This document shows, piece by piece, positions 22,869-30,579 of a stretch of 34,175 nucleotides of DNA. Position 1 is the stretch's first letter, and the number at the start of each line of letters is the position of its first letter. Source of the stretch: CAYUET01 sp964443875 (lineage in GTDB: Bacteria > Auribacterota > JAFGBW01); contig CAYUET010000027.1 in assembly GCA_964443875.1 (NCBI GenBank), positions 1 to 34,175 of the forward strand, written 5' to 3'. Made by a program: the position numbers and the translations under genes. Below the pieces are notes generated by a model, which saw nothing but the letters and a program-made list of their open reading frames with translations, was not told the DNA's origin and searched no databases.

Positions 22869-24359
22869 ATGTCTCCTGTTTCCCTTCATGTCCTGTTGGT
22901 GGATGATTCAGAAGATGATTGTTTTTTAATTCTCAGAGAATTAAAAAAAGCAGGCTATACTCCGGTTCATAAAAGGGTGGATAATGAAAATGATCTTAGA
23001 AAAGCCCTGGGAAATCCTTTTTTAAATCTGATTCTCTGTGATTTTAATATGCCTTCACTGACCGGGATGGAGGTTTTGGCCATTGTCAGAGAAAAGGAGC
23101 TGGATATCCCCTTTATTATCGTTTCCGGAGTCATTGGTGAGGAGATAGCTGTTCAGGCTATGAAGGCAGGTGCTCACGATTTCCTGATGAAAAATAAACT
23201 TGCAAGGCTCATTCCTGCTGTTGAAAGAGAATTGAGGGAATATAAAGTCCGCAGTGAAAGAAAGGGTTCCATTTTAGCCCTTAAGGAATCTGAAGATAAA
23301 TATCGCACAATCTTTGAATCCACAGGAACCGCAATGGTGATTATAGAGGAGGATCAGTCTATTTCTCTGGCGAACAGTGAAACTTTAAGACTTTCAGGAT
23401 ACAGCTGGGAGGAAATTCGTCAAAAAAACTGGCCGGACTTTGTTTACCCGCAGGATGCGGACCTTATAAAAAAATATAACAGTTCGAGAAAGAACAGTCC
23501 GGAACAGGTTCCATCCAAATATGAATTCCGCTTTATCACAAAAGAAGGAGGATTAAAAACGGTTTTTGGCACGGTCTCGATGATTCCTGACAGCCACAGA
23601 TGCATTGTTTCCATGCTGGATATTACACACCTTAAATGGGTTGAGAAAACGCTCCAGAAGAATATCCAGGAACTGGCGAAATCCAATGAGGAGCTTAAGG
23701 AATTTGCCTCAGTCGCTTCACATGATCTTCAGGAACCTTTAAGAATGATCATGAGTTACACCCAGTTATTTGCAAGAAGATACCGGGATAAAATGGGCGC
23801 TGAAGCAGATGAATTCATCAATTATATAGTCGAAAGCGCAGCCCAGATGAAAGAACTCATCAATGGGCTTTTGGCTTACACCCGGGTCGGCGTTAAAAAG
23901 AATTTTCAGACATTCCCTATGGAAAAAGCCCTTGTACAGGCATTGCGTTATCTTAAAAGTACAATTGATGAAGCCTATGCGGTTGTCGAATATAAAGATC
24001 TTCCGGTAGTTACTGCGGATTATTCTCAAATGGTGCAGCTTTTTCAGAATTTAATTCAGAATGCCATTAAATTTAAGGGGGAAGAAAGGCCTCTTATCAG
24101 GATTGGTGCGGTTAGGCAGGAAAAAGAGTGGGTCTTTTCAGTTCAGGATAACGGCATAGGCATTGAAGAACAGTATTTTGGAACGATTTTTAAGATTTTT
24201 GAAAGACTTCATACTAAAAATATGTATCCGGGGACAGGAATTGGGCTTGCCATTTGTAAAAAAATTGTAGACAATCATGAGGGTCGGATTGGATTAGAAT
24301 CTAAAATTAATGAGGGTTCAATATTCTATTTTTCAATCGCGGTAAAGGGGGAGTCATGA
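22869..24359 (+). CDS. REC-PAS sensor histidine kinase
   Basis: A soluble 496-residue hybrid: receiver (1-125, phospho-acceptor Asp58 in LILCDFNMP), PAS (about 140-255, YRTIFESTGTAMVIIEED), coiled linker, dimerisation domain with His285 (EFASVASHDLQEPLRMIM, the phytochrome-like type) and ATPase domain (NLIQNAIKF, DNGIGI, GTGIGLAICKKIVDNH). The receiver carries SEDDC and VSGVIGEE in place of the usual Thr/Ser switch surroundings, a variant shared by the receiver of the 24820 gene, so the two probably diverged from a common module. I start at ATG 22869; an in-frame ATG at 22770 would lie deep inside the DJ-1 gene. The stop overlaps the next start by four bases. Kinase with N-terminal receiver suggests control by upstream phosphorylation. 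Confidence 0.9.
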   Translation: MSPVSLHVLLVDDSEDDCFLILRELKKAGYTPVHKRVDNENDLRKALGNPFLNLILCDFNMPSLTGMEVLAIVREKELDIPFIIVSGVIGEEIAVQAMKAGAHDFLMKNKLARLIPAVERELREYKVRSERKGSILALKESEDKYRTIFESTGTAMVIIEEDQSISLANSETLRLSGYSWEEIRQKNWPDFVYPQDADLIKKYNSSRKNSPEQVPSKYEFRFITKEGGLKTVFGTVSMIPDSHRCIVSMLDITHLKWVEKTLQKNIQELAKSNEELKEFASVASHDLQEPLRMIMSYTQLFARRYRDKMGAEADEFINYIVESAAQMKELINGLLAYTRVGVKKNFQTFPMEKALVQALRYLKSTIDEAYAVVEYKDLPVVTADYSQMVQLFQNLIQNAIKFKGEERPLIRIGAVRQEKEWVFSVQDNGIGIEEQYFGTIFKIFERLHTKNMYPGTGIGLAICKKIVDNHEGRIGLESKINEGSIFYFSIAVKGES

Positions 24360-24802
24360 GTATTAAAGTGAAGGAAAGACCGTTAGAAATTCTCCTGGTC
24401 GAGGATAATCTTGCCGATGTCAGGCTTCTGGCTGAGGTTCTCAAGGAAGGCAAGGACTATCACCATATGAATGTCGTAACCAATGGGGTTGAAGCCATGT
24501 CTTATCTGAACCGAAAAGGTAAATTTTCAGAGGCTCCCCGTCCGGATATCATTTTACTGGATTTGAATCTTCCTAAAAAGGACGGGCGCGAAGTCCTTAA
24601 AGAGATTAAAAGCGATAAAAAATTCAAGAGAATTCCTGTTGTTGTTCTGACAACTTCTGATTCCGAAGAGGATATTTCAAAATCCTATGAGTATCATGCC
24701 AACTGCTATATCACCAAGCCTGTAGATCTGGATCAGTTTATCCAGGTTGTGAATGCTATTGAGAGTTTATGGCTTGAAAATGCGGCTTTGCCTTCTGAGT
24801 AA
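24356..24802 (+). CDS. Rcp1-type response regulator
   Basis: A stand-alone receiver of 148 residues of the cyanobacterial-phytochrome-partner (Rcp1) type: LLVEDNLADVRLL, phospho-acceptor Asp69 (IILLDLNLPKKDG), VVVLTTSDSEEDI, and Lys in CYITKPVDL. The KKDGREVLKEIK stretch and the inserted YLNRKGKF before the phospho-Asp strand are characteristic. Such regulators are usually paired with kinases of the SHDLQEPLR type, which is exactly the preceding gene; the genes overlap by four bases (ATGA). Phosphotransfer from His285 of that kinase to Asp69 here is therefore the most likely reaction. Output partner unknown. Confidence 0.92.
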   Translation: MSIKVKERPLEILLVEDNLADVRLLAEVLKEGKDYHHMNVVTNGVEAMSYLNRKGKFSEAPRPDIILLDLNLPKKDGREVLKEIKSDKKFKRIPVVVLTTSDSEEDISKSYEYHANCYITKPVDLDQFIQVVNAIESLWLENAALPSE

Positions 24803-24819
24803 AAAAGAGGAATAGAGCG

Positions 24820-26544
24820 ATGACCCAGAATCTTAAGATTCTTTTTGTTGAAGATTCGGAAGATGATGTTACACTCCTTGTCCGTTTTTTAAAACAGGGG
24901 GGGTATATTTTCGATTATACGCGGGTCGACACGCTTGAAATGCTGCGTGCCTCCATTGATGAGGACAGATGGGATGTAATTGTTGCAGATTATGTTCTGC
25001 CCAAATTAAGCGGGCTGGAAGCCCTGCATTTTATAAAGCAGAGGGATCCGGATATTCCCTTTATTATTGTTTCAGGGGCGATTGGAGAAGATATTGCTGC
25101 TGAAGCCATGAAAGCCGGGGCTCATGACTACATTCTGAAAAATAATCTGACCCGTCTTATTCCCGCCATTGCCCGTGAGCTTAAAGAAGCCCAAATCCGC
25201 AGAAACAACAGAAAGGCCGAGGCTCAGTTACTTTATAAGGCTTTTTATGATTCCTTGACCGGGCTGCCTAACAGAATTTTATTTCAGGATAAAATTACAG
25301 AGGCTCTGAATACGGTTCAGTATCTCAAGGATTTTTCTTTTGGGGTTATGCTGATGGGAATCGACCGTTTTAAGGCTGTCAATGAGAGTTTCGGTCATGA
25401 ATTCGGAGACAAGCTTCTTTCTGAATTTACCCATCGGATAGAAAAATGCATTCCTGAGGGTGCTGTTTTTGCACGTTTTGGAAGTGATGAGTTTGCCGTT
25501 ATGACCAAATCCCCTGATTCCTATCAGGATATGATTCATCTTTCAGAATGCATTAAAGTTCGTCTGAATGATCCTTTCATGGTTCATAATCAGGAACTCT
25601 ATTTGAGCGTAAGCATAGGAATCGCCCTTTATCAGCACTATTACCAGACCCCGGAGGAAATCTTAAGAGATGCCGGAGCAGCGATGCATACGGCTAAAAA
25701 TCTCGGGCGATCCCGCTATGAAGTCTTTAATATGAAAATGCACAAGAATTCAGTTGCGAAGGTTAAAATGGAAACAGACCTTCGCAAGGGCCTTGAAAAA
25801 GGGGAGTTTATTCCGGTTTTTCAGCCTATTGCGGAAATTGAATCCGGGAGTGTGATTGCGTTTGAAGCGCTGATGAGGTGGTCAAAAAACGGGCTTTTGA
25901 TACCTCCTTCGGAATTTTTGCCTTTAGCCGAGGAGACAGGAGTGATTGTCGCGATGGAAAGGGGGCTTATTCTCAAGGCCGTAAAGCAGATCATGGATCT
26001 GAATGAAGAAATAAAACCCAAAAGAAAAGTGGCTGTCAGTGTGAATATTTCGACGAATCAGTTTCAGCAGCAGGATTTCAACGCCTTTATTAAAACCCTT
26101 CTGGATGATTTGAAGCTTGATCCCAATCTTCTTATTATCGAGATCACTGAAAATGTCATTATGAAAGACATGGAATACGGGCTTGAGGTAATGCAGGGAT
26201 TTAAAAAACTGGGCGTTCAGGTTTTTATCGATGACTTCGGAATAGGGTATTCTTCATTAAGTTATTTACTGCGGTTTCCGGTGGATTTTTTGAAAATCGA
26301 CCGTTCATTTATCAGCCGCATGAGCTTTGATCAGAAGCATGCCGAAATTGTTCAGGCGGTTGTCGCGCTTGCTAGCCGCATAGGACTCAAGGCCGTGGCT
26401 GAAGGAATCGAGACCCAGGAGCAGATGGATATTTTAAAATCCATGCAGTGTGAATATGGGCAGGGATATCTGATTTCAAAACCAATGGAGTATGAAGAAA
26501 CACGTCTTTTTTTTAAAAAGAATTTCCAATATAAATCATTCTGA
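24820..26544 (+). CDS. REC-GGDEF-EAL protein, probable c-di-GMP phosphodiesterase
   Basis: A 574-residue cytosolic protein: receiver (1-125, Asp57 in VADYVLP), GGDEF (about 140-305) and EAL (about 318-565). The GGDEF part looks inactive: the signature is GSDEF (221-225) and the metal-binding Asp of the first strand is Gly180 (MGIDRF). The EAL part keeps its key residues: EAL at 349-351, SVNIS, EITEN (Glu441, Glu444), DDFGIGYSSL (471-480), KIDRSF, AEGIET (Glu528) and GQGYL. The prediction is cyclic-di-GMP hydrolysis under phospho-control, with the GGDEF domain perhaps binding GTP as a regulator. It is the last gene of the signalling operon; its stop overlaps the end of the convergent lipoprotein gene by nine bases. 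Confidence 0.92.
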   Translation: MTQNLKILFVEDSEDDVTLLVRFLKQGGYIFDYTRVDTLEMLRASIDEDRWDVIVADYVLPKLSGLEALHFIKQRDPDIPFIIVSGAIGEDIAAEAMKAGAHDYILKNNLTRLIPAIARELKEAQIRRNNRKAEAQLLYKAFYDSLTGLPNRILFQDKITEALNTVQYLKDFSFGVMLMGIDRFKAVNESFGHEFGDKLLSEFTHRIEKCIPEGAVFARFGSDEFAVMTKSPDSYQDMIHLSECIKVRLNDPFMVHNQELYLSVSIGIALYQHYYQTPEEILRDAGAAMHTAKNLGRSRYEVFNMKMHKNSVAKVKMETDLRKGLEKGEFIPVFQPIAEIESGSVIAFEALMRWSKNGLLIPPSEFLPLAEETGVIVAMERGLILKAVKQIMDLNEEIKPKRKVAVSVNISTNQFQQQDFNAFIKTLLDDLKLDPNLLIIEITENVIMKDMEYGLEVMQGFKKLGVQVFIDDFGIGYSSLSYLLRFPVDFLKIDRSFISRMSFDQKHAEIVQAVVALASRIGLKAVAEGIETQEQMDILKSMQCEYGQGYLISKPMEYEETRLFFKKNFQYKSF

Positions 26545-28041
26545 AACAGAATCTGTTTTTTTACTGAGTAGAAAAATCAGTCCATTTTTTACTGTCTTAA
26601 ATGTCCTTTGAGGATGCCCTTTGGGAAGAGTCAATACACTGTGAATCATTTTCTGAATTTCAATTAAACCCAATTCCCTTTCATAATAAATCAGATCGTT
26701 TAAAGTTTGCGGATTAAATTCCTGATTAAACTGGGAGGCCAGCAATTGTGTTTTTTTAATTTTTTCTTTTCCATATTGCTGGGTCATGAGATTCAGGGTT
26801 TTGAGGATCGCAGGGCGGTTGGGCACCGGCTGAAATTCATAAAAGAAATCTGTATTTTGAAGGCGGGGCAAAAGCAGGAGATTTTTTTCAAGGGTTTCCA
26901 GAATAATTGAAAAGCGTTCCGGTTTTATGGATGAAAAAGAGGTAAGAACTTCCGGGGTTATTCTTATCAGGGGGAAGGAATCCTTCTGGTGGGAAAAGCC
27001 CAGAAGGAGGATATAAATACATTTTTCTTCAAGAGAAAGAAAATTTCTGCAGTTGAAAAGAAAGTATTCCATAGGAAATGGAAAAAAATCTTTGAGGGAG
27101 GAGGGCTGGGGAATATCGATGCTGCAACCTCCGTCTTTATAAACGCGGTAGTCCAGAAGATCCCATCTTTTCAGGATTTTTAAAAAAGTTTTGATGATTG
27201 TTTCTTTTTCCTTTTTTGTCTTTGGGGAAGAGAAAATCCTGTTTGCAAGATCATCCTGAGAATAGTGGCAGGTTTTTTTCTGTTTCTGGGCATGTTTTAA
27301 AAGCAGGGATAAATAGAGATCGAGAAGTGCATTGTTTTTATTTTTGATAAAGCGGTTCAGTGTTTTGGGGGAAGCAAGCTGGACCGGGAAAAATATTTGA
27401 CGGCCCGGAAGCTGTTTTTTAACCCAGGTAGAAATATCTTTTTCAAAAAGCCGTTTTATCTGCGTTATTTTTTCGATGGCAAGAGAAGGGGAATTGATCA
27501 GGGTGCTGCTGTAAAAATACTGGGTAGGTTTGATTTCAGATGTCCAGGGCTGAGAACTCTCCAGAACCCATTGCTCATCCACAATGAGAAGAGTGCTTTG
27601 AATTCTGGGAAGGGTTTCAATTTCATGAATAATGATTCCTGCGTTTTTTAATAGGAGTAATCCTTGATCCTGAAGTTCTTTTTGTGCTGTTTCTGTTTTT
27701 TTTAAAATGGGAGCCTGGGTATTCATAACGATACTGATTTGTATTCCTTCGTACCGTGCAAGAATAAGTGCCTTGATTATTTTAGTGACGGGGGCATCCA
27801 CATTTTCCGTATTGCAGTAAAAGCCTGAAAGAAGAATAAAAATATTTTTTTTGGAGTTTTTTATGCAGTTTTCCAGTGTTTCGTAATAAACAGAGGAATC
27901 AACATGCGAGGCCAGGATTGGAGCTGCCGGAGGAAGGGTTGAAAGATCCTGTGCGTAAAGGGGGGATGAACAGGATAAAAGCAATGGAAGGAGGCATTGC
28001 AGTAAATAAATAAAACTATACTTTTGTATTATGGCTGGCAT
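26536..28041 (-). CDS. Phospholipase-D-like lipoprotein with degenerate active site
   Basis: A 501-residue protein with signal peptide and lipobox LLLSCSSP (Cys24). Residues 55-170 follow the PLD half-domain pattern: KKNIFILLSGFYC, ALILARYEGIQISIVMNT, then RIQSTLLIVDEQWVLESSQPWT. In active enzymes the last block is HxKxxxxD then GSxN; here His is Gln148, Lys is Thr150, only Asp155 remains, and GSxN is lost. Only one half-domain is seen. Residues 240-500 are helical with winged-helix-like stretches (NALLDLYLSLLLKHAQ; FLSLEEKCIYILLLGF), which is odd for an envelope protein. A non-enzymatic scaffold or binding role is inferred. It overlaps the rhomboid-like gene by 26 bases and has no clear ribosome-binding site, so translation is probably coupled. 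Confidence 0.65.
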   Translation of the reverse strand: MPAIIQKYSFIYLLQCLLPLLLSCSSPLYAQDLSTLPPAAPILASHVDSSVYYETLENCIKNSKKNIFILLSGFYCNTENVDAPVTKIIKALILARYEGIQISIVMNTQAPILKKTETAQKELQDQGLLLLKNAGIIIHEIETLPRIQSTLLIVDEQWVLESSQPWTSEIKPTQYFYSSTLINSPSLAIEKITQIKRLFEKDISTWVKKQLPGRQIFFPVQLASPKTLNRFIKNKNNALLDLYLSLLLKHAQKQKKTCHYSQDDLANRIFSSPKTKKEKETIIKTFLKILKRWDLLDYRVYKDGGCSIDIPQPSSLKDFFPFPMEYFLFNCRNFLSLEEKCIYILLLGFSHQKDSFPLIRITPEVLTSFSSIKPERFSIILETLEKNLLLLPRLQNTDFFYEFQPVPNRPAILKTLNLMTQQYGKEKIKKTQLLASQFNQEFNPQTLNDLIYYERELGLIEIQKMIHSVLTLPKGHPQRTFKTVKNGLIFLLSKKTDSVSE

Positions 28042-28849
28042 TTTTTAAAATGTTTTTTTCTTTATCGGTGAGACTCTCTATTCCTTTTTCAAGGATTTTA
28101 TCCAGGACATTATCAATTTCTTCCTGAGCAGGCATGTGGGGTTGGGTAACAGGGGAGGGGGAAAGATCTTTATGAGAGGTTCCCTCATGAACTTCGAAAT
28201 GAGGAGGGGAGCTGTGGGTGTAAGTGAAGGAGGGAGGCGAGTAGGTTTCAACTTTGGTCTTATTGAAGTTATGGACTTTGCGGATATGGAACCATGAAAA
28301 AAGGACAGCCCCCAGAAAGGAGGGAAGTGAGGTTCCGGGAAGGAGAGACAGAGCACATAAAGAAAAAGACAGGGTGATAAAAATAAAAAGGAGTGTGTTC
28401 CAGGTGATGGAATGCCCTTTAATTTCTTTAAGGGGTTCTGAGCCATGATAGTGCCCGAACAGGATTCCGAAAGCAACACAGTGAGGGAAGATGCCCGAGA
28501 TGAGAGTTTTCTCAGAATTCATAAGCAGGTGGGCGGCGGCTGAGAAAAATGTTGTTTTCCAGAAAAAGGAACCCAGAAGAGAGAGGGGAATCTGATAGGA
28601 TAGTTTTCGGGTAAAGAAAATAAGGATAAAAAGACTTATTAAAAGGGCCGAAAGATGTGTTTGAAGGAAAGGATGAAGAAAGACAGTCCATAATTTGAGT
28701 TCTTTAAGCACAGCAAGTGAAAGACAAAAGAAAGAAGGAGCCTTATCAAAAGAAATGATGGAGACAAGGCTGAAAAGGGCGATAAAAATGAAGAAGATGA
28801 AGGGATTATTCAGTCGGGTAAGGATAATTTTTAACGGATGAATTTTCAT
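28016..28849 (-). CDS. Rhomboid-like membrane protein, probably catalytically dead
   Basis: A 277-residue polytopic protein with about six membrane segments between residues 15 and 190. LWTVFLHPFLQTHLSAL matches the rhomboid loop-1/TM2 block, and TLISGIFPHCVAFGILFGHY matches the TM4 block; Ser118 is in place but the Gly two residues before it is Leu. The TM6 block SFLGAVLFSWFHIR aligns with the usual HLGGxLFGxLYxR, placing Phe178 where the catalytic His should be. The cytosolic tail ends in EEIDNVLDKILEKGIESLT (243-261) and DKEKNILKNAS, which closely resembles the DUF6576-type tail of many bacterial rhomboids and supports homology. A pseudoprotease that binds membrane proteins is the natural inference. 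It begins six bases after the GspG-like gene. Confidence 0.65.
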   Translation of the reverse strand: MKIHPLKIILTRLNNPFIFFIFIALFSLVSIISFDKAPSFFCLSLAVLKELKLWTVFLHPFLQTHLSALLISLFILIFFTRKLSYQIPLSLLGSFFWKTTFFSAAAHLLMNSEKTLISGIFPHCVAFGILFGHYHGSEPLKEIKGHSITWNTLLFIFITLSFSLCALSLLPGTSLPSFLGAVLFSWFHIRKVHNFNKTKVETYSPPSFTYTHSSPPHFEVHEGTSHKDLSPSPVTQPHMPAQEEIDNVLDKILEKGIESLTDKEKNILKNASHNTKV

Positions 28850-28855
28850 AAAATG

Positions 28856-29257
28856 CTAGAGTGTGAAATGATGAATAAAATCGGGTTTCCCGCCAGGGAC
28901 TCCGTCTTCTCCGTAACTGGTTAACTCATATTCCTTTTTTGAAATTGCGCGGTAAAGAATGGGGCGGTCCCAGCCATCCATAATTGAAATCTTTTCAGAA
29001 CTTGTGTCCTTCAGGGTATTGAGGTCGGGATAATCTCCGGGATGAGCTGCCTTGAAAATACGAATCTGCTTTTCAATGTTTTTCATTCTTTCCCTCGTAA
29101 TGATGGATGGAGGGGGTAAAATGGAGAAAAAAAAGTATACAAGCCCGGCAATTCCGATAAGCATAAGAATAATAGAAGAAAGTGCAGGCCTTTCATGAAC
29201 AAATTGGTCCAGCCATAGCTTTGTTTTATTAATCGCCTGAGAAGATTCTGTTTTCAT
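28856..29257 (-). CDS. Membrane-anchored GspG-like periplasmic domain protein
   Basis: A 133-residue protein with a cytosolic N-terminus of about 25 residues, one membrane segment (about 26-46) and a periplasmic domain. The domain resembles the C-terminal half of GspG major pseudopilins: RERMKNIEKQIRIFKAAHPGDYP, DGWDRPILY (94-102) and YELTSYGEDGVPGG (110-123), the last like the calcium-binding loop of GspG. There is no type IV prepilin leader (Gly then Phe/Met-Thr-Leu-Xaa-Glu) before the membrane segment, so it cannot be processed by a prepilin peptidase in the normal way. It is the first gene of a three-gene minus-strand operon. No ribosome-binding site is evident. A pseudopilin-derived envelope protein is the best description. 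Confidence 0.6.
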   Translation of the reverse strand: MKTESSQAINKTKLWLDQFVHERPALSSIILMLIGIAGLVYFFFSILPPPSIITRERMKNIEKQIRIFKAAHPGDYPDLNTLKDTSSEKISIMDGWDRPILYRAISKKEYELTSYGEDGVPGGKPDFIHHFTL

Positions 29258-29367
29258 GTTTGAATATTAATGGGTTTATCCAAAGATTGCAAGAGGATAG
29301 TAGCCCGACTTTTGCAGGCCCTATTAAAAATTGGGGAGTATTACTTAGGTCATAGAGATATTAAAAT

Positions 29368-29396
29368 TTGCCGAATGATCGGGTACCTGATATAAA
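29368..29396 (+). promoter_or_regulatory. Sigma-70-type promoter for the diguanylate cyclase gene
   Basis: TTGCCG (29368-29373), a 17-base spacer and TATAAA (29391-29396) give a good promoter match (4/6 and 5/6). The predicted 5' leader is about 53 bases, ending in the strong AAGGAGG before ATG 29456. Confidence 0.55.
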
Positions 29397-29455
29397 TACT
29401 GAGAAATTTAATGATAATGGAGCGACTAAGCGTAATTCCGATTAAGGAGGTTTTT

Positions 29456-30406
29456 ATGTCATCTGTCATGGATCATCTTCTTGATGCCCTATCCTTTAAG
29501 GATTTCCTTTTTGAGAATATTTCAGCCGCTATTTTTGTTGTGGATAAAAATTTCAAGGTCCGGAAAATCAATAATACTTATCAGGCTTTATTTCATAAAG
29601 AAGAGAGGGAAGTGCTTAATCAGTTATGCGGAAATTCCATCGGCTGCGCCTTTGCAGTTGAGGAAGGGAAACTTTGTGGGGAAACTGCGGAATGCAGGCA
29701 GTGTTCTTTGAGAAGCTGTGTGATTAAAGGGTTCGCAGAATATGACAAAGTTCAGTCCACTTACGTCAATAGAAAATTCTATGTTGATGGAAAGCCTTTT
29801 TTTAAATATTTCAGGATTAAAGTTAAAAGTCTGAAGTTTCATGATGAGGATATAGCCGTCATTGTTGTTGATGATGTTACAGAACTCGAGGCGCAAAAAA
29901 AACAGATTGAAGACATGGCTAACAAGGATTTTTTGACCAGCCTTTATAACCGGCGATACCTTTTTGAATGCGGTGAAAAGATTTTTCAGAATGCGCGAAG
30001 AGGAAGTCTTCATCTGGCGGTTGTCATGATGGATATTGATTATTTTAAGAAAATCAATGATTCCTACGGACATGATGCAGGAGATTTCATTTTGTCATCG
30101 GTTTCTGATCTTCTGCGTTCGAATCTGAGACAGGCGGACATTATCACCCGTTTCGGAGGTGAGGAGTTCTGCCTTTTGCTGAATGTCAATAAATATGAAG
30201 ATGCCTTTTATGTGGTTGAAAAAATCCGTCAAATGATCGAAAAACAGAAATTTTTTCACGAAGGAAAAACTCTTTCCGTGACCATCAGCACTGGAATAAC
30301 ATACGTTCTTGAAAATTCTCTGGAAGGCATGATCAAGAAAGCGGACATGATGCTTTATAAGGCGAAAGAGACAGGACGGAATAAAACCTTAGTTTATGAA
30401 AAATGA
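29456..30406 (+). CDS. PAS-GGDEF diguanylate cyclase with cysteine-rich PAS
   Basis: A 316-residue cytosolic enzyme making cyclic-di-GMP from two GTP. The PAS domain (about 15-145) contains six cysteines between residues 58 and 88, in the pattern LCGNSIGC, LCGETAECRQC and RSC, which could bind a metal or Fe-S centre or sense redox. The GGDEF domain (about 150-316) is intact: MMDIDYFKKINDSYGHDAGD and RFGGEEF (234-238 for GGEEF). The product-inhibition site RxxD is present as RQAD (225-228). I start at ATG 29456 because AAGGAGG is placed ideally before it; an ATG at 29411 in the same frame lacks such a site. The gene stands alone, behind its own promoter, divergent from the envelope operon. Confidence 0.92.
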   Translation: MSSVMDHLLDALSFKDFLFENISAAIFVVDKNFKVRKINNTYQALFHKEEREVLNQLCGNSIGCAFAVEEGKLCGETAECRQCSLRSCVIKGFAEYDKVQSTYVNRKFYVDGKPFFKYFRIKVKSLKFHDEDIAVIVVDDVTELEAQKKQIEDMANKDFLTSLYNRRYLFECGEKIFQNARRGSLHLAVVMMDIDYFKKINDSYGHDAGDFILSSVSDLLRSNLRQADIITRFGGEEFCLLLNVNKYEDAFYVVEKIRQMIEKQKFFHEGKTLSVTISTGITYVLENSLEGMIKKADMMLYKAKETGRNKTLVYEK

Positions 30407-30579
30407 TGACAGGACAGAAATTTTGTGTTTTTTATTACTATAATTGCTTTTGATAAGCGTGCCTGAAAGCGAACATTCCGTTGAATCAGACTCTTTAGCT
30501 CTGGTTTTATGTACTGTTAAACCTGTTTTGTTATTTCCTTTTTGGAGAGAATCTTTTTCTCGAGGGGTGATATTACAAT
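30407..30579 (+). promoter_or_regulatory. Leader region upstream of hisC
   Basis: A perfect TATAAT lies at 30439-30444, but no -35 is found at 16-18 bases. If it is the -10, the mRNA leader would be about 130 bases, with a small GAGA/TCTC hairpin next to the ribosome-binding region GAGGGGTG (30562-30569). I see no T-box or histidine-rich leader peptide. Confidence 0.25.

Noticed and set aside
26536..26544. Convergent genes sharing nine bases at their 3' ends
   Set aside because: Tail-to-tail overlaps of this size are common in compact genomes; no terminator structure was found here and nothing further can be read from it.
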